Assembly: GCA_014799595.1 (NCBI GenBank)
Contig: JAAVHR010000016.1
Coordinates: 8,756-51,837 of the forward strand
From: Clostridiales bacterium
Lineage (GTDB): Bacteria > Bacillota > Clostridia > Lachnospirales > Lachnospiraceae
Reading direction: 5' to 3'
DNA length: 43,082 bases
Below, one piece after another: positions 28,531 through 38,423 of this stretch; positions within the stretch are counted from its first letter, which is position 1; the number at the start of each line of letters is the position of its first letter. Below the pieces are notes generated by a model. That model did not search any database. It saw only the letters and a program-made list of their open reading frames with translations, and had not been told where the DNA came from. The translations under genes and the position numbers were made by a program.

Positions 28531-29577
28531 CTAACCAATTGCCGTAATAATACTAATTAATGGAAGCATAATAGATATCAATATAGCACCCACAATTAAG
28601 GATAAGGATAATACTAAAGTAGTCTCTAATTTTGTACACATACTTCCAAGCTGGCTGGTAATTTTTTCATCATATTGTTTACTAATATCTTTAAGAACAT
28701 CTTCTGTCAGCCCTGATTTCTCTGCTACCCCAATCATCCTGCCTTGCATTCCTGTTACTAACTTACTTTCTTTTAATGCTTCTGCCAATGATTTTCTATC
28801 CTTCACTGCTTTATAACATTGCTCTACCTGTTTTTGTATCTTTGGATCTTCTACCACATCTTTTGCCATATTCAAAGATTCTTCTGAATCCATTCCACTT
28901 GATATCATCACAGACATCGAAGATACAAACTTGCCAATTGCCATAAGACGAGCTGTCTTTTTAGTAACAAAGAAACTGCCACTCCATTTTTTTAAGATTC
29001 TTTGTCCACCTTCTGTACGATACCAAATCAATAAACCTATTGCCACTGCTAAAATCACTAATGCCACAATAGCAACTACTTCTCCTGTTGTCATACCAAC
29101 TCTCATAACCCGGCTGCTGGAACTTGCCACATCTACATTTAAATTACGGAATACATTCTGAAACATAGGTAGAATTTTTAATACAAGTACCAATAAAATA
29201 ACAGCGATCATTGCAAACATTATCATTGGATAAGCAATTACATTGCGGATACTTTCCTTCAGACTTGCCTCTCTGTCATAGTATGCAACCATGGCATCTA
29301 GCACTTCTTCTAATTTTCCGCTTTTTTCTCCAATATGTACCATACTAAGTAAATATCTAGGAAATGCTCCTGTTGCTTTCATTGCATGATAAAAAGTCTC
29401 ATTATCCTTTAGGCATTCATCCATCTTTTCTAATACTTCTTTTGTCTTCTTATCTTCCACTTCCTCCAGAAGCATGTATACCCCTTCATTAAGAGAAATA
29501 CCGCTCTTTAAGACCATTCCAATTTGTTTACAAAATCCCTCTAGTTCTTCTGTAGTAAATTTTCTTTGCTTCTTCAT
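28531..29577 (-). CDS. pilC: Type IV pilus / type II secretion inner-membrane platform protein (PilC/GspF)
   Basis: 348 aa; two T2SF repeats (FCKQIGMVLKSGISLNEGVYMLLEE and FVSSMSVMISSGMDSEESLNMA), three TM helices. Confidence 0.88.
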   Translation of the reverse strand: MKKQRKFTTEELEGFCKQIGMVLKSGISLNEGVYMLLEEVEDKKTKEVLEKMDECLKDNETFYHAMKATGAFPRYLLSMVHIGEKSGKLEEVLDAMVAYYDREASLKESIRNVIAYPMIMFAMIAVILLVLVLKILPMFQNVFRNLNVDVASSSSRVMRVGMTTGEVVAIVALVILAVAIGLLIWYRTEGGQRILKKWSGSFFVTKKTARLMAIGKFVSSMSVMISSGMDSEESLNMAKDVVEDPKIQKQVEQCYKAVKDRKSLAEALKESKLVTGMQGRMIGVAEKSGLTEDVLKDISKQYDEKITSQLGSMCTKLETTLVLSLSLIVGAILISIMLPLISIITAIG

Positions 29578-29634
29578 AATACGCCTCCTCTTACTTAATC
29601 CTCAATTATTCACAACTTATATTGCCATTCTTTT

Positions 29635-29681
29635 GTTACTATTTACTGCCATGTAAAAGGTATATGATCATAAATAGTAAC
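29635..29681. mobile_element. Short MITE-like element, copy H (47 bp)
   Basis: GTTACTATTTA ... TAAATAGTAAC perfect 11-bp TIRs. Flanks ATTCTTTT / GTTCCTTT match 6/8. Confidence 0.6.
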
Positions 29682-29765
29682 GTTCCTTTATACAGTATAT
29701 CATATTTTCTTGTAAAATTACTATCCTTTTCTACAAATTTTTATGGAATAAATATAAGAAAGGAT

Positions 29766-29950
29766 GTTACTGTTCACTCACAAGCTTGACACTTGCTGTC
29801 AAGCTATGTGCCAAGAACATGGAACAGCCAAGAATCCAGCCTTTCGCTGAAGGCGAACTTTTAATAGGCTGGATTCCGTTACAGTTTGCACCGTAGGTGT
29901 GAACTGTAACTATTCTGGCACTTTATGAATGAACCCCGCTGGTCTGTTAC
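29766..29950 (+). mobile_element. Mosaic MITE-like element, copy L (~185 bp)
   Basis: Begins GTTACTGTTCACTCACAAGCTTGACACTTGCTGTCAAGCTATGTGCCAAGAACAT (reverse complement of the copy E body), then a new hairpin, then TATTCTGGCA..TATGAATGA..CTGTTAC shared with the end of copy K. Confidence 0.65.
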
Positions 29951-29956
29951 ACAGGA

Positions 29957-32302
29957 CTACAGAAATGTCAAACACTTAACAATCAAAGCACAAAACCATG
30001 CAACTGCACACTGTCCAATCACCACACCTACTGCCCATTTTTTCCCAAGTTCCCGTTTTACAGATGCTACTGCTGCAATACATGGTGTGTAAAGCAGACA
30101 AAAAATTAACAATGGCATAACCGCATTAACAGATAAACCTGCTAGTAAAACCTCTGTAGACCCAAACAGTATAGTCAGAGTAGATACAACACTTTCCTTT
30201 GCCATAAATCCTGTAATCAATGCCGTAGAAATTCTCCAATCTGCAAACCCCAGTGGTTCAAAAACAGGTGATATAACCCCTGCAACTACTGCTAAAATAC
30301 TATCTTTTGAATCTGTAACCATTCGAAAATGCAAGTCAAAATTCTGTAAAAACCAGATTACAATGGTAGCTAAAAATATAACAGTAAAAGCACGTTGCAG
30401 GAAGTCTTTTGCCTTTTCCCATAAAAGTTGTGCTACATTTTTTATTCCTGGCATACGGTAACTGGGAAGTTCCATAACAAATGGCACTGCTTCACCTTTA
30501 AAAATAGTATTTTTAAAAATCATAGCAACCAAAACCCCTACCACAATTCCTATAAAGTATAACCCAACCATAACTAAACCACTATATTTTGGAAAGAATA
30601 CTGCTGTAAAAAATGCATAAATAGGCAGCTTAGCTGAACAACTCATAAATGGAGTAAGTAGAATTGTCATCTTACGGTCACGTTCCGATGGAAGAGTCCG
30701 GCTTGCCATGACTCCGGGAACCGTACATCCAAAACCAATTAGCATTGGTACAATGCTTCTTCCGGACAGACCAATTTTTCTTAACATTTTATCCATAACA
30801 AAAGCCACTCGTGCCATATATCCGGTATCTTCCAGCAAAGACAAAAAGAAAAATAATGTTACAATAATTGGCAAAAAACTCAGAACACTTCCCACTCCAG
30901 TAAAGACACCATCTATAATAAGAGAATGGACAGATTTATCAATTCCCCAAACCGTAAATGTCGTATCCACTGCTTTGGTCAGCCATTCAATTCCATTTTC
31001 GATAATTTCCTGCATCCATGCTCCAACCACATGAAAAGTCAGCCAGAATACCAATGCCATAATACAAACAAAAGCTGGAATCGCTGTATATTTTCCTGTT
31101 AAAATCTGGTCTATTTTCCTACTTCTGGCATGTTCTCTACTCTCATGAGGTTTTACTACTGTTTCTTTTACTAGTTTATGTATAAAGGTATAACGCATAT
31201 CTGCAATAGCTGCTGCTCTGTCCAGTCCACGTTCCAATTCCATTTGTTTAATAATATTCTCTATCATAGTTAATTCATTTTCAGAAAGATGCAAAGCATT
31301 TTGAATATGCTCATCTCCTTCCACAAGTTTGGTTGCGGCAAAACGTATGGGTATATCTGCAGTTTCTGCATGTTGCTGGATCAAATGCATAATGCTATGC
31401 AAACAACGATGCACTGCACCACTATGATCTTTTTCTCCACAAAAATCCATTCTTCCTGGTTTTTCCTGATACTTTGCCACATGCACTGCATGCTGGATCA
31501 ATTCATCTACACCCTCATTTTTTGCAGCAGAAATTGGTACAACTGGTATCCCTAACATTGCTTCCATCTCATTAATATGAATGGAACCTCCATTTCCCCT
31601 GACTTCATCCATCATATTCAAAGCCAGTACCATAGGAACTCCCAGTTCCATAAGCTGCATGGTAAGATATAGATTACGTTCAATATTTGTTGCATCTACA
31701 ATATTAATAATTCCAGTAGGCTTCTCTTTAATTATAAATTGACGTGTCACAATTTCCTCACTGCTGTATGGTGACATAGAATATATTCCTGGCAAATCAG
31801 TAATTTCTGTATTCTTATATCCCTTCATATCACCACTTTTTCTGTCCACCGTCACCCCTGGAAAATTCCCTACATGTTGTTTCGATCCTGTCAACTGGTT
31901 AAACAATGTGGTTTTCCCACAATTCTGGTTTCCGGCAAGGGCAAATGTCAAAGTTTTCCCTTCTTCTATTGGATGTTCTCCTGCTTTTACATGATATCTT
32001 CCGCCCTCTCCTAAACCTGGATGTTCTGTCTTTCTTGGCTGTCTTATCAACATATCCTTTGATTCTTTTTCCATATTTTTAACAGGGCTGATCTCTATTT
32101 TTTCTGCATCACTTAGACGTAAAGTTAACTCGTACCCATGAATACGCAATTCCATAGGGTCTCCCATTGGAGCATATTTTATCAAGGTTACTTCTGCTCC
32201 GGGAATTAATCCCATATCTAAAAAGTGTTGCCTCAGAGCACCTTCTCCGCCTACATTAGTAAGTTTCGCAGACTGCCCTATTTCTAAGTCTTTTAATGTC
32301 AT
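29957..32302 (-). CDS. feoB: Ferrous iron transporter, FeoA-FeoB fusion
   Basis: 781 aa; N-terminal FeoA SH3-like domain (LRQHFLDMGLIPGAEVTLIKYAPMGDPMELRIHGYELTLR), G domain GNQNCGKTTLFNQLTG and DLPGIYSMSPYSSEE, polytopic C-terminus. Confidence 0.95.
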   Translation of the reverse strand: MTLKDLEIGQSAKLTNVGGEGALRQHFLDMGLIPGAEVTLIKYAPMGDPMELRIHGYELTLRLSDAEKIEISPVKNMEKESKDMLIRQPRKTEHPGLGEGGRYHVKAGEHPIEEGKTLTFALAGNQNCGKTTLFNQLTGSKQHVGNFPGVTVDRKSGDMKGYKNTEITDLPGIYSMSPYSSEEIVTRQFIIKEKPTGIINIVDATNIERNLYLTMQLMELGVPMVLALNMMDEVRGNGGSIHINEMEAMLGIPVVPISAAKNEGVDELIQHAVHVAKYQEKPGRMDFCGEKDHSGAVHRCLHSIMHLIQQHAETADIPIRFAATKLVEGDEHIQNALHLSENELTMIENIIKQMELERGLDRAAAIADMRYTFIHKLVKETVVKPHESREHARSRKIDQILTGKYTAIPAFVCIMALVFWLTFHVVGAWMQEIIENGIEWLTKAVDTTFTVWGIDKSVHSLIIDGVFTGVGSVLSFLPIIVTLFFFLSLLEDTGYMARVAFVMDKMLRKIGLSGRSIVPMLIGFGCTVPGVMASRTLPSERDRKMTILLTPFMSCSAKLPIYAFFTAVFFPKYSGLVMVGLYFIGIVVGVLVAMIFKNTIFKGEAVPFVMELPSYRMPGIKNVAQLLWEKAKDFLQRAFTVIFLATIVIWFLQNFDLHFRMVTDSKDSILAVVAGVISPVFEPLGFADWRISTALITGFMAKESVVSTLTILFGSTEVLLAGLSVNAVMPLLIFCLLYTPCIAAVASVKRELGKKWAVGVVIGQCAVAWFCALIVKCLTFL

Positions 32303-32331
32303 TGCCAGAATCCCTCCATAATGGAAGAAAG

Positions 32332-32357
32332 CGAGCCTATCACAAATGTGACAGGCT
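32332..32357. terminator. Hairpin between glgP and feoB, possible terminator
   Basis: GAGCCTATCACA-aa-TGTGACAGGCTC; the T tract is weak. Confidence 0.45.
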
Positions 32358-32394
32358 CATTTTCTACTCTTATAAAAACTATAGAAACTAAGAT

Positions 32395-32518
32395 GTAACT
32401 GTTCAGAACATACTCGAGGATTTGCTTGACAAATCCGAGTTTTACAAGATTTTAGCCCTTCGCTTTGCGAATTTATATGGGCTAAAATCTCATATCTGTT
32501 CAGGTACTGAACAGATAC
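32395..32518 (-). mobile_element. MITE-like element, copy D (124 bp)
   Basis: GTAACTGTTCAG ... CTGAACAGATAC. Perfect 8-bp flanking duplication ACTAAGAT (32387-32394, 32519-32526). Inverted copy of 25364-25487. Confidence 0.92.
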
Positions 32519-32525
32519 ACTAAGA

Positions 32526-34979
32526 TTATAAATCCACTTTTACTTTCTCTAAATGCCAAATTTCTTTTGCATACTCTTCAATCGTACGATCGGAAGAGAA
32601 CTTACCACATTTTGCAGTATTTAAAATTGCAGATTTTGCCCAACCTGCTTCATCTTTATAAGCCTTCTCTACCTTTTTCTGAGCTTCCTCATAGGAACGG
32701 AAGTCTTTTAAAATAAAGTATTGGTCTGCTCTCTCTCCACCATTACGTTCTAATAGCGAATTGTAAATCTCACGGAATAATTCTGGATTATCCTTAGAAT
32801 AAAATCCGTTGATAAGCTGTGTTAATACTGCACGGACATCCTGATCGGTGTTATAAATATCCTTCGGATTATACTGATCATTATGCTCATACGCAATAAC
32901 TTCGTCGGAACTTAAACCAAAGATAAATGCATTCTCTTTTCCAACTTCTTCTACAATTTCTACATTAGCTCCATCCATCGTTCCAAGAGTAAGAGCACCA
33001 TTCAACATAAACTTCATGTTACCAGTACCAGAAGCCTCTTTACTTGCAGTAGAAATCTGTTCTGAAACATCTGCTGCAGCAAAAATCCATTCTGCATTGG
33101 ATACTCTGTAATCTTCAATAAATACAACTTTAATCTTTCCATCAATGGACTTATCATTATTGATTACATCACCTACACTGTTAATCAACTTAATAATCGC
33201 TTTGGCTCTACGGTATCCCGCAGAAGCCTTTGCTCCAAAAATAAAAGTTCTTGGATAAAATTCCATAGCAGGATTCTGTTTCAATTGATTATATAAATGC
33301 ATAATGTGTAAAATATTCAACAACTGACGTTTATATTCATGCAATCTCTTTACCTGTACATCAAAAATAGAACGAGGATCTACTTCAATACCATTGTGTT
33401 CTTTGATGTATTTTGCTAAGCGGACTTTATTTTGATATTTAATCTGCATAAATTCCTTCTGGCATTTTTCATCTTCTGCATAGATTGCCAGATTATCAAT
33501 ATGGGACAAATCCGTAATCCAATCTGAACCAATCTTTTCAGTTACCCAGTCAGCTAACAACGGATTACCATGCAGCAAGAAACGTCTCTGGGTAATACCA
33601 TTTGTTTTATTATTAAACTTCTCAGGCATCATCTGATAGAAGTCTTTTAATTCCTGATTCTTAAGAATCTCTGTATGAAGTCTTGCTACACCGTTTACAG
33701 AGAAACTTGCGGCAATTGCAAGATGTGCCATCTTAACCTGGCCATCATAAATTATTGCCATCTTCTTTACTTTTTCAAAGTCATTTGGATACTTCTCCTG
33801 TATCTCCATAATAAAACGTTTATTAATCTCTTCTACAATCTGATAAATACGTGGCAATAATCTGGAGAATAATTCCAATGGCCATTTTTCAAGAGCCTCT
33901 GACATAATAGTATGATTTGTATATGCACAAGTCTTATTGGTAACTTCCCAAGCCTCATCCCAGGATAAATCATATTCATCCAATAATATTCTCATCAATT
34001 CTGCAACAGTAACGGTTGGATGTGTATCATTAAGCTGGAAACATACTTTTTCATGAATATTACGAATGTCATCATGATTCTGCATATATTTGTTTACTGC
34101 ACGTTGAATACTTGCAGATACAAAGAAATACTGCTGTTTCAAACGTAATTCTTTACCAGCATAGTGGTTATCATTTGGATACAATACTTCGCAGATAGTT
34201 CTTGCAAGGTTCTGCTGTTCTACTGCCTTCTGATAATCACCTTTATCAAAAGAATCTAAACTAAAAGTATCAATTGCCTCTGCATCCCAAATACGAAGTG
34301 TATTTACAACATTATTGTTGTAACCAACAACTGGTAAATCATAAGGAACTGCACGAACAGACTGGTAATTCTCCTGCACATATCTCTCTTTTCCATTCTC
34401 ATCACGCTGTACAGTTACATAACCACCAAATTTAACTTCAACTGCATATTCTGCTCTCTTCATCTCAAATGGATTGCCATTCTTCAACCAATCATCTGGT
34501 GTTTCAATCTGAAATCCATTTTCAATCTTCTGTTTAAACATACCATACTTATAACGGATACCGCATCCATAAGCAGGATATCCCAAAGTTGCTAAAGAAT
34601 CCAAAAAACAAGCAGCAAGCCGTCCAAGACCACCATTACCAAGGGCAGCATCTGGCTCCTGATCTTCGATTACATCAAGGTCAAGTCCTAATTCTTCAAT
34701 GGCTTCCTTGATTGCCTGATTGCCCTTTAAATTGATAATAATATTTCCCAATGCTCTTCCCATTAAGAACTCCATGGATAAATAGTAAACTGTCTTTTTG
34801 TCTTCTTTTTCAAACTGTTTGTGGGAAGCCATCCATTGATCTACTACAATATCCTTTGCCGCATAAGCAACAGCCTGAAATAACTGTCCTTGTTCTGCAT
34901 CTTCTACCGATCTGCGGAATAATACCTTTAAATTGTCCACTACACTTTGTTTAAATTCTTCTTTGTTAATTTCAGCCAT
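32526..34979 (-). CDS. glgP: Glycogen/starch phosphorylase
   Basis: MAEINKEEFKQSVVDNLKVLFRRSVED ... NGGLGRLAACFLDSLATLGYPAYG ... PLP region EASGTGNMKFMLNGALTLGTMDGANVEI. Start at the internal Met preceded by GGAGGGG. Confidence 0.96.
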   Translation of the reverse strand: MAEINKEEFKQSVVDNLKVLFRRSVEDAEQGQLFQAVAYAAKDIVVDQWMASHKQFEKEDKKTVYYLSMEFLMGRALGNIIINLKGNQAIKEAIEELGLDLDVIEDQEPDAALGNGGLGRLAACFLDSLATLGYPAYGCGIRYKYGMFKQKIENGFQIETPDDWLKNGNPFEMKRAEYAVEVKFGGYVTVQRDENGKERYVQENYQSVRAVPYDLPVVGYNNNVVNTLRIWDAEAIDTFSLDSFDKGDYQKAVEQQNLARTICEVLYPNDNHYAGKELRLKQQYFFVSASIQRAVNKYMQNHDDIRNIHEKVCFQLNDTHPTVTVAELMRILLDEYDLSWDEAWEVTNKTCAYTNHTIMSEALEKWPLELFSRLLPRIYQIVEEINKRFIMEIQEKYPNDFEKVKKMAIIYDGQVKMAHLAIAASFSVNGVARLHTEILKNQELKDFYQMMPEKFNNKTNGITQRRFLLHGNPLLADWVTEKIGSDWITDLSHIDNLAIYAEDEKCQKEFMQIKYQNKVRLAKYIKEHNGIEVDPRSIFDVQVKRLHEYKRQLLNILHIMHLYNQLKQNPAMEFYPRTFIFGAKASAGYRRAKAIIKLINSVGDVINNDKSIDGKIKVVFIEDYRVSNAEWIFAAADVSEQISTASKEASGTGNMKFMLNGALTLGTMDGANVEIVEEVGKENAFIFGLSSDEVIAYEHNDQYNPKDIYNTDQDVRAVLTQLINGFYSKDNPELFREIYNSLLERNGGERADQYFILKDFRSYEEAQKKVEKAYKDEAGWAKSAILNTAKCGKFSSDRTIEEYAKEIWHLEKVKVDL

Positions 34980-35140
34980 GTGAAACCCCTCCATATAAAC
35001 TTTTCTTTCTTTGTAAGCATGTATCCCTATGTTTCCATTGTCATACCCCACAGAATCATACATGTATACAGTAATTTTTAATTCTTATCTGCTTATGTAT
35101 TACTTCTATTATTCACTAATGAAGTAATTATTATGCTATC

Positions 35141-35773
35141 TTATCGGTTTCTTCCTTGCATCTGTTGTTTCATAATGTATTTTGCTAAGAAATCGCTAGG
35201 TTTGCTTAATGCACATCCATAGATATACTCATTCCGCTCTTCACTTACTTTCTGTATCCGGACAATATGACCATTTAAAAGTGCAACTTTCCCTTCTGCT
35301 ATTTCAAAACGGATCTCTGCTCTCTTTCCTATGTCAAATTCTTCCTCACTTACGAATCCAAAACCAGTCTCACTTACATCTTTTAGAATAACGGAATATT
35401 TCTTTACTCCCTCTGCTGTGGTAATTCCCACTCTTGTTTGCTTTCCTACAAACAAGCGAAAAGCATTTCTCCGATTGGTATACTCTCCTTCTTCTTTGCT
35501 TAGTGTAATTTTGTAATACAACTCTTTTTTTAGTATAACCTGATCAATCTTAATATCAGGCCATACATAAAGTTTACCTCTTTGATTATAAAGCAGATTA
35601 CCAATCATCTCTGTTGGAAACTTTACATAAGTACCATCGCTCTTGATAATTTTTTCTGCCAATACAATATTCTTCTTTACACCAACAATTGCTGTATCAT
35701 ATACTTCTTTCTGGCTTCCGGCATAATATTGTATTTGTACTACCGTTCCAGCCTTTAACTCAGCTATATGCAT
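35141..35773 (-). CDS. PilZ-domain (YcgR-like) c-di-GMP-binding protein
   Basis: 210 aa; RRNAFR (RxxxR) and DVSETGFGF (DxSxxG) PilZ motifs, N-terminal YcgR-like domain. Confidence 0.85.
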   Translation of the reverse strand: MHIAELKAGTVVQIQYYAGSQKEVYDTAIVGVKKNIVLAEKIIKSDGTYVKFPTEMIGNLLYNQRGKLYVWPDIKIDQVILKKELYYKITLSKEEGEYTNRRNAFRLFVGKQTRVGITTAEGVKKYSVILKDVSETGFGFVSEEEFDIGKRAEIRFEIAEGKVALLNGHIVRIQKVSEERNEYIYGCALSKPSDFLAKYIMKQQMQGRNR

Positions 35774-36107
35774 ACTACCGCCTCGCTTTCTCTTTTGTAA
35801 GATCCTTATTGCTTGAAAATTTGTTATTTTAAAACCTGTTAAAAATTATTTCCATCTGTCAATTTCATTGCGAGTATTATCGATAGCATATTGGGCCACC
35901 AATCTTTCCTGTCTTTGCAACAATCAGAACACCAAATATTGTATACAGCTTTCTAAAACATACTTATATACATTCTTTGCAATACAGTGTTCCACATTTT
36001 TGAAACTTACATACAAGCCAGATAACAATTGCAATTTCTATTATAACCTTTTTGTAACTTTTTCTCAAGTATTTTCAGAAAATCTCTTTTCAACAAGGTT
36101 ATATTCG

Positions 36108-36183
36108 TTTACTGTTCACACCCAATGTCCAACCATACAACATCCTCGTGGTGGCTTGATTTATACATTGGTTGAATTGTAAC
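36108..36183. repeat. Degenerate GTTAC-type palindromic element
   Basis: TTTACTGTTCACACCCAATGT ... ACATTGGTTGAATTGTAAC; no TSD seen. Confidence 0.35.
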
Positions 36184-36230
36184 CAGTATATGCATTTTAT
36201 CTATAACATAATTCCTAATTTGTATAAATT

Positions 36231-38075
36231 TTATTCTTTTACACTAATATTACATACATATTTTTTTCCAGCAACTTTAACTGTTATTTTTACATTTCCG
36301 GCTTTTTTTCCTGTTACTTTTCCACTATTATTTACAGTTGCAACCGCCTTATTGGAAGAACTCCATGTTACTTTTTTCTTTGTTCCAGACACTTTAAAAC
36401 TTGTACTTTTTCCTACAAAAACCGTTGCCCTGGTTTTATTTAAATAGGCTCCGTTAGTGCCTTTTATTGTAGTAGCTGTTTTACTTACCGAAGAAGTTTT
36501 CGCCTTTGGATAACTTCCATTGTTCCAAGTATGATTTTTCTTCATAAAAGAATCCTTTACAAATAAATATGTGATTCCTGCTTTTTTATTGGTATTATCT
36601 ACTTTTCCATTTTTCCCTGTTTTCACTGGGTCATTCAGGGTACAATCCACATGGTACCATTTCCCACCTACACAAACCAGATTCCATGCATGCCCCTGTT
36701 GTCCAGAACCACTTTTCACATAACCATTTACTTTTTTACATGGAATCCCATACATATCCATAATTTCCATAAAAGCATAAGAATATCCTTCACACACTGC
36801 CAGACCTTTTTCTAATGCCCCTTGGGCAGTGTAGCTTTCATAAGGCAGATATTGAAGACCTTGATAATATCTCTTATCATACGAGACATTCCGAGCCAGC
36901 CATTTATTGGCAGCTAATACCTTCTCATAATCAGACATATTGGGGGTAACATACGCTTCCTTTATTACTTTACATACATTTTTCTTTGTTCTCTTTAATA
37001 CTTGGAAAGTATAAGTATGTGTGACATTATCAAGTTTTAAAGTTATTTTTGCTTTTCCCGTCTTCTTTGCTTTTAAAATTCCATAAGACGAAACAGATAA
37101 CACTTTACTGTTAGAACTTTTGATAGAAAGTTTTGTTCCACCATAATTATAAATATTAAATTGACGTTCCTCACCCACATACATGTGACTGCTCTTTGCA
37201 TCAATCTTTTGGGCAGTTGTGGTGCTGGTTAAAATACCCCTTTCATATTTTTCCATATATTCTTTCTGTGCATATTGGTATGCAGCAGATCCTTCTGGTG
37301 TTACAAAAGTAAGTATCTGGAAATTACATCCCTTAAATGTTTTTTTTGATGCACCAATATTTTTCACAGATGCTGGTATTACAATCTGATACAACTTGCT
37401 GCAGCCTGCAAATGCACTTTTTCCTATGGTCTTTGTACCATCTGGCAGATTTATCTTTTTCAAACTGGTACAATTTTGAAAAGCAGCATCTCCTATCGTA
37501 GTAAGTCCTTTTTGTAAAGTTACTTCTGATAAATTGGAACAGTTTTGAAAGGCTCCTTGTGAGATTTTTTCACAATTCCCGCTGATGCTAGCACCTGTAA
37601 GACTTTTGCAAGACGCAAAAGCATATTTTCCCATCTGGATAACTGTTGTTGGTATGATAACAGATTCTATTTTCGCACCACTAAATGCACGTTCCCCTAT
37701 AGAAACCAACCCTTCTGGCAATATAATTTCTTCTGCTGATGTCTGGTAAAATCCATAATCTCCAATTTTTTCAATATTGATTCCAAGAACAATTTTCTTT
37801 GCTTGCAAAGACTCGCCAAATACGTTGCTGCAAATACTTGTAACTGGTTTTCCCTGATAGGTATCCGGAATAACCAATTCTTCTTTATCTTGTAATACTG
37901 CTATAACTTCATAAGAATCTGTTTCTTCCTGAAAATTGTAAGCAAATACTTCTTCCTCTGCTGTTTCCTCTACTTCTTGTGCCTGAATCTCTGTTGTTTT
38001 CATCATAAAACACACAAATCCCAGAAAAAGAATCATGCAAATTCCGTATATTTTTTTATAATTATATTTTTTCAT
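36231..38075 (-). CDS. Secreted BspA-type LRR + transglutaminase-like + Ig-like (Big_2) surface protein
   Basis: 614 aa; signal peptide, several LRR_5 units (IGDYGFYQTSAEEIILPEGLVSIGERAFSGA...), transglutaminase C/H/D (GLAVCEGYSYAFMEIM ... GHAWNLV ... YHVDCTLNDP), Ig-like repeats (VTWSSSNKAVATVNNSGKVTGKKAGNVKITV). Confidence 0.88.
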   Translation of the reverse strand: MKKYNYKKIYGICMILFLGFVCFMMKTTEIQAQEVEETAEEEVFAYNFQEETDSYEVIAVLQDKEELVIPDTYQGKPVTSICSNVFGESLQAKKIVLGINIEKIGDYGFYQTSAEEIILPEGLVSIGERAFSGAKIESVIIPTTVIQMGKYAFASCKSLTGASISGNCEKISQGAFQNCSNLSEVTLQKGLTTIGDAAFQNCTSLKKINLPDGTKTIGKSAFAGCSKLYQIVIPASVKNIGASKKTFKGCNFQILTFVTPEGSAAYQYAQKEYMEKYERGILTSTTTAQKIDAKSSHMYVGEERQFNIYNYGGTKLSIKSSNSKVLSVSSYGILKAKKTGKAKITLKLDNVTHTYTFQVLKRTKKNVCKVIKEAYVTPNMSDYEKVLAANKWLARNVSYDKRYYQGLQYLPYESYTAQGALEKGLAVCEGYSYAFMEIMDMYGIPCKKVNGYVKSGSGQQGHAWNLVCVGGKWYHVDCTLNDPVKTGKNGKVDNTNKKAGITYLFVKDSFMKKNHTWNNGSYPKAKTSSVSKTATTIKGTNGAYLNKTRATVFVGKSTSFKVSGTKKKVTWSSSNKAVATVNNSGKVTGKKAGNVKITVKVAGKKYVCNISVKE

Positions 38076-38145
38076 AGAAATTCCTCCTTGTATTTCTATC
38101 TATGTCATACAATTAAGCTCTACTACCTATATGTATTCCCCAGAC

Positions 38146-38193
38146 AAATGGCTGTATAGATGTGTGCCTTAACACACTATCATACAGCCATTT
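38146..38193 (-). terminator. Long hairpin downstream of ileS
   Basis: AAATGGCTGTATAGATGTGTG-ccttaa-CACACTATCATACAGCCATTT, near-perfect 21-bp stem. Confidence 0.55.
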
Positions 38194-38202
38194 ACTCTAA
38201 AA

Positions 38203-38423
38203 GTGTTATCAATAGATATACCATTGGTTTGTGCTTGCACAAAGACCAATTGGTATATCTATCGTAGAACCTGATGTATATGAGCATATAAGGCGATAGC
38301 CTAGAATGCAAATACACATTAGGCGGTTATGAAAGCACGCAGTGCGGAGTAACCGACACTTTCATTTTTGGTGATGCTACCGAAGGCAGCATATAGGTTT
38401 ACTATGGAAATGTTATCGATTAA
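38203..38423. repeat. Structured intergenic element downstream of ileS
   Basis: Near-direct repeats GTGTTATCAATAG and ATGTTATCGATTA flank a ~200-bp segment rich in hairpins (ATAGATATACCATTGGTTTGTGC-tt-GCACAAAGACCAATTGGTATATCTAT; AGGCgatAGCCT). Confidence 0.4.

Noticed and set aside
29957-32302. FeoA-FeoB fusion as a novelty
   Set aside because: FeoA-FeoB fusions are already known in Clostridia and other Firmicutes.
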